Shown one piece after another: positions 1 to 11,176 of a stretch of DNA of 64,000 bases. The notes beneath the pieces were generated by a model that did not search any database, was not told where the DNA came from, and worked only from the letters and a program-made list of their open reading frames with translations. The stretch is from Blumeriella jaapii. Its lineage: Eukaryota; Ascomycota; Leotiomycetes; Helotiales; Drepanopezizaceae. A program made the position numbers and the translations under genes. The stretch is from NCBI GenBank assembly GCA_009599575.1, contig VWND01000013.1, positions 310,001 through 374,000 of the forward strand, in the 5' to 3' direction. The stretch's first letter is position 1; the number at the start of each line of letters is the position of its first letter.

Positions 1-1
1 G

Positions 2-875
2 GGCGAGACGGAGATGGAGGACGAGATCCAGTCGCCCGAATCCGAGCACGCGCGCGTGACGCCGAAGGAAGACGGCATGATCATCGCGCCCTGCACGAAC
101 CACCAGAAGTGCCCCATGTACCCCGTGCCGGGCCTCAGCAGCGGACGGAAAGATTTCTGCCACTTCCCCCAACGCTTCATTCGACCCGGCTTCCTCCAAT
201 CCATCCTCGGCGCCAAGGTACGCAACCACGAGGATGCGAAGTTCAGCTACGTGGCCGTTCGCCGCGGCGTCGACGCGCGCCAGTCCTCGCCCAGCCGGGC
301 CCAGGGCGACGAGGCGACGGCGCAAGCCTTCGCCGGGTACGAAGACCTCGAACCCGAGTGCGACGGGAAGGCCGTGCCGAGCGGGTTCGACGCCCAGAAG
401 CTGCCTCGCATCATCCTGCCCAGTCTCAAGCGTCGCGGGCACGTCACGCTCGACCTGTGCACGCCGTCGGGCAAGCTCGAGCGATGGACCGTCCCGCGCA
501 GCTTCAGCCGCACCGCCTACCGGGACGCGCGGAAGTCTAGCTGGGGCGACCTGTGGGCGCTGGGCGCCAAAACGCGCACCTTCCGACTGCCGCGCCTGGG
601 CCGGCTGGCTGGGGCGGGGGCGGGAACGGGGGGGAGACGGGGGAGAAGGGGGGGGAGGGGGGAAAGGGCAGGGCAAGGGGATCCGGGATGGGAGGAGGGT
701 GGGCACGGGACGCCAGAAGAACAAGAAGAACCGGTTCGATATCGTGATGGGCCAGGACGGGTTTGAGGGGATCGAGGAGGACCGCAGTCGGAGCAAGTTC
801 GTCAAGAGGGAGAAGAGGACCAAGGGGGGGCGGATCTGGAAGGAGCCGAAGCCGATTGGGGAGAAGGATCTGTAA
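2..875 (+). CDS. rsm22: Rsm22-type mitochondrial ribosome assembly protein, 3' part, with internal frameshift
   Basis: The gene runs in from the left edge; only the C-terminal part is present. It matches the Rsm22/METTL17 family, mitochondrial methyltransferase-like proteins that bind the small mitoribosomal subunit during assembly. The cysteines expected for the family's iron-sulfur cluster are visible (APC, KCPMY, DFCHF and LDLC), as is the family block [15 protein letters not shown]. Up to about base 600 the frame starts at base 2. From about base 690 the native-looking tail ([20 protein letters not shown], ending at the TAA at 873-875) lies in the frame starting at base 3. The switch falls in a stretch of G-runs (about 628-662), so one extra G, or two missing, is the simplest explanation. 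I see no convincing intron there. Family assignment is secure; the exact tail is not. Confidence 0.85.
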
Positions 876-3850
876 AGGCGATAGGGAGGGTGGGCGTGTG
901 TTGGTGTTGGTGTTGGTGTCGGTCTTGGGAGGGGGTGGTGTGGAATCGGCTTCTCGCTTCTCGCTTCTCGCTTCTGGCTTCTGGCTTCTCGCGTCTCGAA
1001 TCACGGAGAAGGAGATGTTTGTCGCAGGAAGAATGAATGTACTCATGTACTCGGTACTCGGTACTCGGTACCAGTGTAAAAATATGGTGGGTCGAGTCGG
1101 TCTAGGGAAGGTGGTATCACACGGATCCTCGCATCTCGCATTTCGAATCACGGCCGAGGATTTGTTTGTTTCTGCCTCGGAAGAATCTATTTACCGTCCT
1201 GTATGTACATACATACCTACAGTACTGTACTCGGTACTCGGTCCCAATGGACGCACCACCCAAGTCCGCTCCGCTCCGAGCCTGACGGCCTTTAGATACC
1301 ATGGATGAACATCGCCATCCCCCTTGTGTAACAATACTGTATAATCCTCGTCTCCTTCTTCGTCCCGCGCTGCTACCCCCTCTCACCGAAGCAGAGGCTC
1401 TCTGGGCGGGCTCCGCCTAATACTGTACATACTGTACTGCACACACATACAGTCTTTCTCCTTCTCGGGACGTGTACTGCATGTGCTGTGTTTTCCCTCG
1501 GGCTTCCTTCCGTCCTTTACCATTTCCGTTCTTTTTCGTGTCGGGTATAGTATGTCGTATCACGGTATTACCCAATATAGGAGGGGGGTGCTAAGTTCGG
1601 TTTACAGTACTGTACGGTACGGTAGGTAGATGCTTACAGTATGGATGTTTGAGGGAGGTACAGTATGTGTACTGTGTTGTATGTACTTACTGTACACATA
1701 CTGTACTGTACCTCATACTCTGCATTGGGTTTTGTACAGTGAGTAAGTGCTGTGCTGTGCTGTGCTGTGTGTACTGTACTCTACTGTAAGTAGGTTTGCA
1801 CCAAAAGTCTTTTAAACCCCCCTTCCCCTCTACCCCCTCGGCAGGCAGCCCAGAGATACTGTGTACTGTACGTGCTAGATTTAGCATCCTTTGAAACCGC
1901 CGAGCTGCGTTTCAAAGTCTAGCAAAGCTCGCGTCCAGATAGACATGCATCTCGGAGGGCACGAAAAGCGTGTACAGTACACACTGTGCTGTGATGATGA
2001 TGATGATGGGCTTGGGTGGGTATCGGTTGGCTCTTGGTACAGTACCGGAGAGAGGGCGTGCAAAGACTTGTGTGTAGGTAGGTACGCTTGGAAGCGGATT
2101 GATTGAGTGGTACGCGAAATGTTGGGTTCGGGCTTGGGCTTGCGCTCGCGGTATGGTACGGAGGGGGTGGAAGCGGCTAGAGGATTATTAGTGTTATTGT
2201 CATATCGAGTATGTACATACAGTACAGTACTGTGTATACATCTTGGATTCAGGGGGAGGGGAGGAGAGTGAATGACTTTTTGTATACTGTATCATACTTT
2301 ACTTTACTGTACTTTACTTTACTTTACTGTACTGTACAGTACTGAACGTCTATTTACTTACTCCGTACTACAGTACTTACTGTGTGTACTTACGGAGATA
2401 ACAGCGGTTACAGTAGGTGCTGTCATAGCACTACACAGTACACACTACACAGTACTGTACCGTGTACACACATCGTAAGTAGCAAGGGGCAAGAAAAGCT
2501 TAATCTAGAAGAGTGACATCGCGCAAAGGTAGTCAAACCAACCGACAGCCTGACACCTGCGTCTGTGCTGGGATTGGCATCCACGTCAATGAGTGCATCA
2601 ACCGTCCATCAACATGATCACACATGCCTGGACGAATCTTCGGAAAACGCAGAAAGCAAATCTACCAATCTACCATACCATACAGTAGATGGACTGCAGG
2701 TGCTCGATCAATCAACAACTGGGTGTTTTCTCCCTCCGGTGGGCGTGCGTCTCCAGGAGATGTTACTTTTCTGGTTCGGTTTCGGCTCTCCCCACCCACC
2801 CCCTTGCTGGTGCTACGTTACATACTGTACTGTGTGTAGTACGCACCTCCGTTCTGAAACACTGCGACCTGACTATACACACTTTATTCCCTGTATTCGG
2901 TCACCACCGTAAGTCTAGAAAATTCTACAGTACAGTACCATATCTTCATCCCAGCTAAGTTGCCAAAATGCCAAAGCACCTCCTCCCCCCCTGAATCGAT
3001 CACTCACTCACTTACTTATCATCACCCCCCCCCTCGCTCGCTCGCTTACTTGCCCCAACCAACTACGCTCCTGGCTCCTGGGGTCTTCTTCGTATAACAT
3101 ACATAAAGCATGATATACATACTTTACAGTACCTCGTATACATACTGTACAGTACTAGTAAGTGTGTTAGTCGGTACTTAGTACACGACAGTACAGTTCA
3201 GTACTTACTATCAAAGGACTAGTACTTCAGCCTCACCTCCCCTTCCCTTCCCTCCCCCTTGACCCCTATCCCCCTGACCCTTGGCTCTCCTCCTGCACGT
3301 CTCGCCGTTGATCGTCCCCCCTCGCCTTTCCTAGCGGTGCGAGGGCATCTCGGTTGGGGATTCCAGAAGGATGGTATCAAAAGGAACAGGCGGCAAGATC
3401 GATCTGTACCTATGTACTGTACTGTACATACATACAGTAGCTCGACGGTGGACAACCCGATACAGCGCTTTCGAATCCCCGCGTCACCGACCACACGCGC
3501 CTCGACGATACAGTACATCTGACGGAGAAGAGCGGGTCGGTGAAGCAAGCCCGTTGCCTGTTGCCAGCCAGCAACTCCGCCGTACAGTTTCCATCGGCGC
3601 ATCTGACCAAACGATCGAAAGACCGGCCATTCGGCGTCGCCAAGATGCTTTGCCATTCTGGACGAGAGCTGCGATGCGGCGGGATCCCCAACCCGGAACG
3701 TGCGTATCGAAAACGCATTTTCCTTATCATGGTTTCTGCTTTTTTCACACGCACACATAGTGTAGTACTGTAGTGTACATCTCGCCAGCTGTGAACACAT
3801 CGGAGGCCATTTCCCCAACACCATGAACAACCACCCCCTCTGTATGTATG
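876..3850. repeat. Non-coding region dense in GTAC-W-GTAC microsatellite
   Basis: I see no supported gene in about 3 kb. The stretch is packed with the near-palindrome GTACAGTAC/GTACTGTAC and shorter relatives (TACTGTA, TACATAC), with more than twenty occurrences between about 1210 and 3430 and the densest run at 2285-2345. A pyrimidine/purine-rich tract of TTCTCGCTTC units lies at 950-1000. Open frames here are short and have no recognisable content. Confidence 0.7.
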
Positions 3851-3852
3851 TA

Positions 3853-4373
3853 CACAGTCTATCGGTTAAGTATTATTCCTGGTTAAAAACAGTGGGGGTG
3901 TGGAGACAAAACTTGACCTAATCAAGTAGTATTCCATGGAATAATAAAATTGACTTTAACAAGGTATACGTAAACAAATTACGACAAATACGAAGTTTGA
4001 GAACTGCTTTCGGGTGTATGATATAAAATATTTTAATATTCTGTAAATCTGTTTTCGGCGTCAATCACAGCTTGACACCGATTGAATAAAGCAAGCTAAT
4101 ATCACGTCGCTGACCTCGAGTTAAATCAGAAGCTTTTAAACGTTTAGAAACTGAAGTAGAAGCTGAAGTAGAAGCTGAAGCCATTGCGTTGCGTTGCGTT
4201 GTATTGCGTTGCGTTGTATTGCGTTGTGTTGTGTGAAAATTTTGCCCGTATCTCTCATATTGTAATTTTGTCGTATTTCGTGAAAGCTTACCGGAAGTTG
4301 GGTCATTACTTGATTGGGCTAAGGTGAAATTATCCCTGTTTGACCAGGAATAATACTTAACCGATAGACTGTG
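3853..4373. mobile_element. MITE with 31-bp perfect terminal inverted repeats and TA target duplication
   Basis: The 31 bases at 3853-3883 (beginning CACAGTCTATCGG) are repeated exactly, in inverted orientation, at 4343-4373. Both ends are flanked by TA (3851-3852 and 4374-4375), the target-site duplication typical of Tc1/mariner elements. The 521-bp interior holds no transposase frame. It is AT-rich and contains a GCGTT/GTATT pentamer array at about 4185-4235. I infer a non-autonomous element mobilised by a Tc1/mariner transposase encoded elsewhere. I saw no second copy in this window. Confidence 0.88.
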
Positions 4374-4375
4374 TA

Positions 4376-5557
4376 GTACTGTAGTGTAAGAACGAGGCTC
4401 TCGAGCAGCGGGCCCCGTCGCCACACATTTCTTGTCCGTGCATGATCTGTACCTCGCGGCGTTCTCGAACGCCTAATTTTGGATGTACCGTACATACTGT
4501 ACCATCCCAGGCCCTGCGGGAGGCTGAAGTGGCTTTGCTTTGCTTTGCTGTGCTGTGCTTTACTGTGCTGTGCTTTACCCCCCCTCACGTAAAACCATAT
4601 CAATCACCACCACCACCAGCAGCCCCGACCCCCTGACCCTAGGCGTGGCTCTTCCACACATCATTCATGTCTCGCCATGGAAGAAGCCCCTGGGCTGATC
4701 TGGGCGGGCCGGGCTGGCTGGTGTGGTGTGGTGTGGTGTGGTGTGGTGTTGACTTGGGCTCGGTTGGCTCGGTTGGGTCTGGCGCAAGCGAGCGAACCCA
4801 GCTGGTGGATCTTCCGAAAGGGGGCGGGCGATCATGGCATAAACAGGAGGATGAATGGGATGGAATGGGATCAGATGGGATGGATGGCTGGACGGGACTT
4901 GTACAGTAGCCTCTCCAGCTTTTCTCTCTTTCTCTCTTTCTTTCTTTCTCTCTCTCTTTCTCTCTCTCTCTTTCTTGCTTTCTCTCTCTCTGTCTCTCTT
5001 TCGGGTGTGTTTGTTTTCGCCGCTCTGCTCTCGGCTCGCGTGTGTGTGTGTATGTATATGTGTATGTTTACCTTTTGTTCGCGTTGGCTTGCTTGCTTTG
5101 ATCGCATTTCTCGGTGCTATTCTCCTCCTGCTTGGGTGAATACCTCCTGTGCCTGATTGCTGGCTTTGGCTTTGGCTTTGGCTTTGGCTTTGGCTTCGGG
5201 TTATCGCTGCTGCTGCTCGTCTACATACTTTCGTTTGAGAACCAGCCGCACCCCTCCACGCTCCTTTTTATATCTTTGCCTTTGGCCGGCGAACTCTGTT
5301 GTCCGCCTGCCCCTCAGATCTGTCTCTATCTACACCTACATGCCAACCTTATCCGCGTACATACGGTACGGGCCCGTACGCCTCCGTGGTCGATCCCGCG
5401 CCATATAAGAGGAGGAGGAGGAGGAGCTTTCCGAGCGCCGCTGGTGAGTGTCTCGCTCCCCCTCCCAGAACACTCGCCGTCGACCGCACGCAAAGACGGC
5501 CCCCCGCTCACCGCACCGCCGTCCAGCGCGACCTCGCCGACCGCGACGAACGACGCG
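4376..5557. other. Non-coding, several microsatellites
   Basis: No gene is supported. The stretch holds a GTGGT array (about 4720-4748), a TTTCTCTC pyrimidine tract (4915-5000) and a TTGGCT hexamer array (5160-5196). The last part probably contains the promoter and 5' UTR of the membrane-protein gene that starts at 5558. Confidence 0.6.
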
Positions 5558-6187
5558 ATGCCGCTCGCCCGCCGCCGCGCCCTCTTCCCCGCCGCGCCCT
5601 CCCTCGCGACGCCCACACCCCCGCCGTCACCGCCGCAATACGTGCTGCCGGCCTCCTACCGCGTGGCCATCTTCCTCGACGCCTCGATCCTCGTGCTCAC
5701 GCTCGTCATCCTCGTCGGCGCCGTGCTGTACATCCAGCGACGCAGCCGCGGCGCCGCCGCCGGCGCCCACCGCGGCCGTCGCCGCCACGCCCGGGACGCG
5801 GAGGAGGGCGCGACCCTGCTACACGCGGCCTCCGGCCCGGCCGGCCTGAGGCGGCTGGCCGAGAAGGCCGAGAAGGGCGACATGGGCGCCCGCAGCATCA
5901 TCGTGGTGCGCGAGCTGCGGCCGGGCCGGGCCACGGACAAGGGCAAGAAGAAGGGCCACGTCAGGTGGGCGCCGTCCGTCCAGGGCGGCGAGCCTTTCGG
6001 CATCGAGGTCGTCGTGCCTGTGAGAGCCGTGAAGGCCGCGCCGGCCGTCGAGGGGAGGGGAGCTAGCGCGTCCCATCCTCAGCTGGGGCGCGTGTCGTTG
6101 GGGCCGCGGCTGGGCATGGGACTCGAGTTGGAGTTGGGCCTCGACGAGGAGCAGAGACGGCCGGAGGCAGAGGTCATGAAGAAGTAG
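5558..6187 (+). CDS. Hypothetical single-pass membrane protein, 209 aa
   Basis: I do not recognise the family. The predicted protein has a short Pro/Ala-rich N-terminus and one strong membrane segment at about residues 36-60 (core FLDASILVLTLVILVGAVLY) followed by an RRSR cluster. This suggests an N-out/C-in orientation with a basic cytosolic tail of about 145 residues. The open frame extends upstream to 5114, but that part is a simple repeat (GFGFGF) and untypical protein. The ATG at 5558 is preferred because codon use becomes strongly GC3-rich from there. The tail holds a KGKKKGHVRW patch. Function unknown. Confidence 0.6.
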   Translation: MPLARRRALFPAAPSLATPTPPPSPPQYVLPASYRVAIFLDASILVLTLVILVGAVLYIQRRSRGAAAGAHRGRRRHARDAEEGATLLHAASGPAGLRRLAEKAEKGDMGARSIIVVRELRPGRATDKGKKKGHVRWAPSVQGGEPFGIEVVVPVRAVKAAPAVEGRGASASHPQLGRVSLGPRLGMGLELELGLDEEQRRPEAEVMKK

Positions 6188-6703
6188 TTTGGCTGCAGAG
6201 AAGGCCGAGGGGGGGAGGGGAGGGGAGGGGGGAGGGAGAAAAGACAAATCGAAATCCAAGATTGATATGAAAGATTTCGGGCATGGCAATACAGATACCC
6301 GTTTTTTAACTTTGAGTTGGATAATCTTTTTCCACTTTCTTTTTCTCTTGGTTTTGTTTTCTCTTGTTTCTTTTTTGGTTTTCTTTTAGTTCTTTTTTTT
6401 TTTTTTTTTTTAGTTCTCTCTTTCATTCCTCTCTTATTCCTCTCTTATTCCTCTCTTGTTCATTTTTTAGTTCTGTTTTATTTCTCTTTTGTTCTTCTTT
6501 TATTTCCTTTCTACTTTCTCTTTCATTCCTGTTTTTATATCCTTTCTTATTCCTGTTTTATTCCTCTTTTATTCCTCTCTTTTTCCTCTTTTTGGTAAAC
6601 GTGATTATATGAGTGAGTGAGTGGGTGGGTGAGTGGACGTGATCTTGTACGGTAGGCGGGCGTGGAGGCAAAGGCACAGGGAGGGAGAGAGAGAGGGAGA
6701 GAA

Positions 6704-6800
<97 letters not shown>

Positions 6801-7041
6801 AACAACGGGTGTCTGTTTTCTACTGTAGGAGGCTTGATAAAGGCTGCTCAATATGCAAGATTGCTCTCAACACTCTAGGCTTGGATAAGTAAAGAAGAGG
6901 TTGTCCCTTGCATGCCCAACTCTTGGGGGATGCTCCAAACGGGATACGTACAATGGCACACAAGCAGTGCATCAAGGCCTTAAAGACTTCCACATCCAAC
7001 GGCGCAAGAACCATAAAACAAACCCCAGCCCGTTTCCCCTC
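6188..7041. other. Non-coding: T-rich tract and AAAG array
   Basis: No gene is supported. A long T-rich stretch (about 6320-6600, with an uninterrupted T run near 6394-6411) is followed by the AAAG array. The remainder up to the stop of the deacetylase gene is presumably its 3' UTR. Confidence 0.6.
6707..6802 (+). repeat. (AAAG)n microsatellite, about 24 units
   Basis: About 96 bases of uninterrupted GAAA/AAAG tetranucleotide repeat, preceded by a GA-rich run. All purines lie on the plus strand. Length is likely to vary between isolates. Confidence 0.95.
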
Positions 7042-8000
7042 TCACGCAAGCTTGTTCTCCTTCGCGGCCAAAGCCAGCAAGTTGCCCAAGGACTCGGCCG
7101 ACCACTTCCCCGTCTGGTCCCGCTCGAAGCCGTCGAGGATCAGGCGCAGCTGCTCCGCTGAGTAGGACCTCCGATCATGCATGATAACCACGCTCCCCGG
7201 CTTGACCATGCTCAGAACATGCTTCGCGTTCCACGCCGGCCGGTGGATTTGCGGGTCATGCGGGTACACGCTACCGATCACCAGTCGGTACCCGAGCGCC
7301 TCGACGGCGGCCTTCATCTTCCTGTTGAACCAGCCCGAGCCAGGTCGGAAGTACTTCATGCCGTTCGCGTTCGGCGGCAGGAGGGCCTCGACCTCTCCGA
7401 TCTGGCGCGCGAGCTCCGACACGGGGAGCCGGAAGCTGGGATCGTCCGTCATGGCGTGGTTGCCCAGCTCGTGGCCCTCGGCGTGGATGCGCTCCACGAC
7501 GCCGGGATGCTCGGCCACCTGGGAGCCGATGACGAAGAAGTCGCCTTCGCGTGGTGCGCGTGGAGCAGATCCAGGAGCTTGTCCGTCTCGGAGGAGGGCG
7601 CGTCGTCGATGGTCAGGGCGACGACGCGCTGGGCGCTGGGCAGCGGCACGTGGAAGATGACGTTCTCGTTGTACCGTTGCAGCATGCGGATGAGCAGCGT
7701 CGGCGGTTTGTAGATCGTGTGCGCGATGCACACGAGCAGGAGGACGAAGAGGACGAGCGCGATGCCCAGCGCGGAACACATGATGAGGCGCGCGTAACGC
7801 CGCGCGCGGTGGTAGAAGGACGGCGGGCCGTGGTGATGCAGAGGGTCGTCGTCGTACTGGCTCTCCTCATCGTCGATTTTGATGTGTTTGACTGGGTATC
7901 GGGGGCTGGAGGAGGACCCCAGGAGCGAAGAGTAGATGGACTTCCAGACCTGGCTGACGCGAAGACGACAGCATCGACGGACGAGGCTGCTCAGACGCAT
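7042..8000 (-). CDS. Membrane-anchored polysaccharide (chitin-type) deacetylase with one-base frameshift
   Basis: This is a NodB-homology carbohydrate esterase family 4 protein, expected to remove acetyl groups from chitin or a related polymer at the cell surface. From the ATG at 8000 there is a cytosolic stretch of about 70 residues, a membrane anchor (MCSALGIALVLFVLLLVCIA), and the NodB domain: motif 1 VALTIDDAP, motif 2 GHELGNHAM, motif 3 FRPGSGWFN, motif 5 VVIMHD. The frame breaks inside the domain near 7540: sequence coding HAKAT continues as FFVIGSQV only if one base (a T on the coding strand) is added. With that base the protein would be 319 aa, a normal length. Either a consensus error or a recent inactivating deletion explains it. 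Isofunctional substrate cannot be read from sequence. Confidence 0.85.
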
Positions 8001-8916
8001 TGCGCGACTCCGAAGACCAAGGCTCTTGGAACCATTGCTTGGATATCAGATGTGTGGTGGTGGTGGTGGTTGTGGTGGTGGTTGTGATTGTGGTGGTGGT
8101 TGTGATTGTGGTGGTTGTTGTGGTTGTGGTTGTTGTCGTTGATGGAAGTTGCCCCTATCCCATGTCGAGTTTGTACAGTAGAGATGTGGGCCTTCGAATT
8201 GGCAGCAAAGCAAACCAATGCTTGGATCCGGAAAGCCGCGATGGCAGCTACCTCTAGATTTGCAATAGTCAGCTTGAAATTCAAGACTTAAGCAACTGGT
8301 TCGAACTATTTGCCTCTTGTACATACGTTGTGATTCACACAAGAGCCGCTTCTCCGGAAACTCTGAAGCTGGAGAGTCACGTGAGTGCATCACGGGCTCT
8401 GCACGACAACAATAAGGCAGCTCTCGGTTTTGGGGTGGTCAAGGTTCTGGTACTGCCTGGAATTAATTCGAGTCTTTTTGTCAGAGCTACGCGAAGAAAG
8501 ACAAGACTTCAATCTGCCTCCCGTTATAGAACGACACATATCACGTGTTGACTCGGCCCCCAACTGATTCTCTCCCTCACGCGGACCGGTAGTAATGGAT
8601 CAACTAAACGATCTAGAAAGTAAGATAGTTACGTTGAATCTTGGTAATGTCTCCAAGCCATCTCATCTCACATCCTTCCGACGCCGTGGTATCGTCGTTG
8701 TGAGCTCCTACTGTAGGTGTCTCGCTTATAGAAACATGTATTCAAGGCCTACGTACTGTCGCTTGAATATCACCTCCTCAGCCAAGACCCCAGGCTCGGT
8801 TTCTTCGTTTTGATAACACATGATGGACTGTGATAATCCTGTTCACGGTGACCCCCAGCCCCACCGTGGACATGTCTTGACCGTAGCCCTTCATCCTATC
8901 AGATGTGAGACGCCGG
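8001..8916. other. Intergenic, TGG-repeat tract and TCACGTGA site
   Basis: No gene is supported. A GTG/TTGTGG-type trinucleotide tract occupies about 8050-8145, just upstream of the deacetylase start, and a perfect TCACGTGA palindrome lies at 8377-8384. An open frame of 72 codons at 8595-8813 has no recognisable feature. Confidence 0.55.
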
Positions 8917-10143
8917 TTAGTTCTCCACTCTGTTGTGAGGTATAGTCGTATCAAGAATGGCATCGGCATCAACCTGGGGAGCCTCGGCCGGTACATCGTT
9001 GATGACCCTCTCGGCCTTGACAGCGACGGTGCCAGCCGATGGCCGCAATCGCAAATCTCCATGCGCGGCGCTTTCCGGCTTCTGCTCCTGGCCCTGCTCA
9101 GTTGCTGATATACCGAGCCCCTTCTTGACCCAAGCCTCGTGCGCCTTTTGAATCTTCAGCGACTCGTCCACCTCTGCAGTCAAAGTGGCAATCTCGGCTT
9201 CCAGCAGCTCATCCTTCGTCATGCCTTTCCTCGCTTCTCTCAGTCTCTCCGCTTCCTGCTCCTTGACGTTGCCAGCGTGTTCTAGCCACATCTGCTCCAA
9301 CTCATCTCCCCAGCCCAACGCATCGGCCAGCTTCCTGACGCCTTCGTCGCAATCTCCAAGAACAAGCACATCGTCCAGACGACTCCCAAAATCCCCTACC
9401 CGCTCCATGTTGATCAAGAGCCGCGGCGCGCCGTCCCTCGCCAGACTCGGCAGGCTTGCGAACGGCTGCACCGACAAACTCGTGCCCATCACGATAATCA
9501 GGTCGGCCGTCTCGGGAAGGTGGCGATTCTGGTGAAAGGCGTCCGGGAGAGACTCGCCGAAAAACACAATGTCCGGCTTCACGAGCCCGTGGCACTGCGG
9601 CAGCGCGCAATGCGGCACCCGGCCCGTCTCGACGGCCTCCTTCATCCGATCCGCGGGGTAGTCCGTCTTGCAATCGATGCACCGCTGCGTGGCAAAGCTT
9701 CCATGGGCCTCGATGATCTTGTGCCCCGGCACGCCCGCTTGCCGCTCCAGACAGTCGATGTTCTGCGTGAACAGCATTTTCAACCAGCCTTTCTTGTCCA
9801 GCAGCGCGATGAACGAGTGCGCGACTGTGGGCGAGAACCGGCCCGGATACAGCTCCTTCGCCAGGACGTAGAACGGCTTCGGCCGCTCCCGGAAGAAGGA
9901 GATGTCGAACACGGCCTCGGGATGCGGAAGCTCCAGACGCGCGAGGTTGGCGTACAGGCCGGTGTCAGGCGAGCGGAAATCCGGGATGCCGGCCGACGTC
10001 GAGATGCCGGCGCCGGTCATGACGACGATGCTTTTGGGCCGCCCATGCTGGAGGAAGTGCGCAACGGCTGGGAGAGAGCGCGCCGAGAGGGTCCGCGGAG
10101 GCCGGTTGGGGTCGATGGGCGCGTGCGAGTGCTCTTGGCCCAT
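8917..10143 (-). CDS. hst2: NAD-dependent protein deacetylase, Hst2/SIRT2 class
   Basis: Single-exon sirtuin of 408 aa. It uses NAD+ to deacetylate lysines on histones and other proteins; Hst2/SIRT2 members are largely cytoplasmic and shuttle to the nucleus. All catalytic signatures are present: GAGIS and PDFRS (NAD binding), TQNID, the catalytic His in HGS (EAHGSFATQ), a zinc site made of CIDC and CALPQC, FGESLP, and GTSL. After the catalytic core (about residues 30-290) is a charged helical tail. The start at 10143 gives MGQEHSHAP; Gly2 makes N-myristoylation possible, which is an inference. No introns. The upstream kilobase appears non-coding. Confidence 0.95.
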   Translation of the reverse strand: MGQEHSHAPIDPNRPPRTLSARSLPAVAHFLQHGRPKSIVVMTGAGISTSAGIPDFRSPDTGLYANLARLELPHPEAVFDISFFRERPKPFYVLAKELYPGRFSPTVAHSFIALLDKKGWLKMLFTQNIDCLERQAGVPGHKIIEAHGSFATQRCIDCKTDYPADRMKEAVETGRVPHCALPQCHGLVKPDIVFFGESLPDAFHQNRHLPETADLIIVMGTSLSVQPFASLPSLARDGAPRLLINMERVGDFGSRLDDVLVLGDCDEGVRKLADALGWGDELEQMWLEHAGNVKEQEAERLREARKGMTKDELLEAEIATLTAEVDESLKIQKAHEAWVKKGLGISATEQGQEQKPESAAHGDLRLRPSAGTVAVKAERVINDVPAEAPQVDADAILDTTIPHNRVEN

Positions 10144-11176
10144 TTTGCGACCCTTGCCGCCGTTTGGGTGGGAGGCTTTGCCTTTGGCCTGACGTTGTCG
10201 GTGACGGCGACCTATGATTGCGGTGGGTGGAGAGTTCGGTGGGAGAATCCGTGTTTGCTTTCGCGCTTTTATATTCGGCCTTTCTCGCTTCGAATGCGGG
10301 CAGCGGCCATATGTGGCGTTTCGATGAGAAATATCACGTGCTGTGTAAGAGAGGATAGACCCGACCAGAATAGCCTGGCCGTTCCAACAGAAAGCCGAAG
10401 ATCAAAGCGGGAGTCCTCAAGAAAGCTCTTCTGCACTGTTGTAGTTGAGGCCTTTTATCTTCTAGATACGTTGGTTCCAGAAAACAGCGAGGGAGGTGCT
10501 GACCCCACCCAGCCTATTTCCTTGTGGAATTGGAAGCAATGAACGCAACGCAAGTGAGAGCGGAAATCGAGTCATTCTCGTCTCTCGCTCTGATCGTGGT
10601 ACGAAATGCAATAGCCCAATTCCTTGTTATCTTTCTCGCACGTTGCCTTCTCAACCCTCCTTGCAGTAGAACAAGGACCGGGCGCAATGAGAAAAGGAAG
10701 ACGCGAGATGAAGCAGCAAGACAAGCTACAGGCGTTTACGACTATTCATCACCCTTTACGAGTCACTCAGGTTTCGGTCGGTTCGGCTCAGACTGGGGGA
10801 TCCAAGATCTCCATCGCCTGCAAGGCTGTAAGTGAAAGCTTTGCTGTTGGCCCACGCTCTTTTCAGAGGATGCCAGTTGCATGCTGATTGCCATAAACTC
10901 ATCAGAGAAGGCGAGAGAGAAGGAAAGCTTGAAATTTCAAGATGCAAAAAGAATGTAAGGGCGCTTCTAAGCGTTTTAAAATGAACGTGATCTAGACATA
11001 CCTCCACCCCTGAATGCCTCGCTTATCTACCTCGGTAGGTACGAAGCGCCAACGTGATTCTGCCCGTGGCAACATGAGCCCGCCTTCGCCTTCGGCTACA
11101 GATGTAAACATCAAGTCGAAGTACCCCCCACCCCCCATATGTGTGTACAAGAAAAAAGACTGCGCGGCCTCGGTCT
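10144..11176. other. Intergenic between hst2 and laccase
   Basis: hst2 is transcribed away from this region and the laccase gene ends in it, so it should contain the hst2 promoter and the laccase 3' end. I see a CACGTG-type site near 10336 and nothing else of note; the open frames at 10524-10887 resemble no protein. Confidence 0.5.

Noticed and set aside
5114..5557. N-terminal extension of the membrane-protein frame
   Set aside because: Consists of a TTGGCT repeat and leader-like sequence; protein-like composition starts only at the ATG at 5558.
6558..6892. Overlapping Lys/Glu-Arg and Phe-Leu-Ser frames
   Set aside because: They are translations of the (AAAG)n microsatellite.
9520..10542. 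340-codon plus-strand frame over hst2
   Set aside because: Antisense shadow of a complete, highly conserved sirtuin; no independent evidence.
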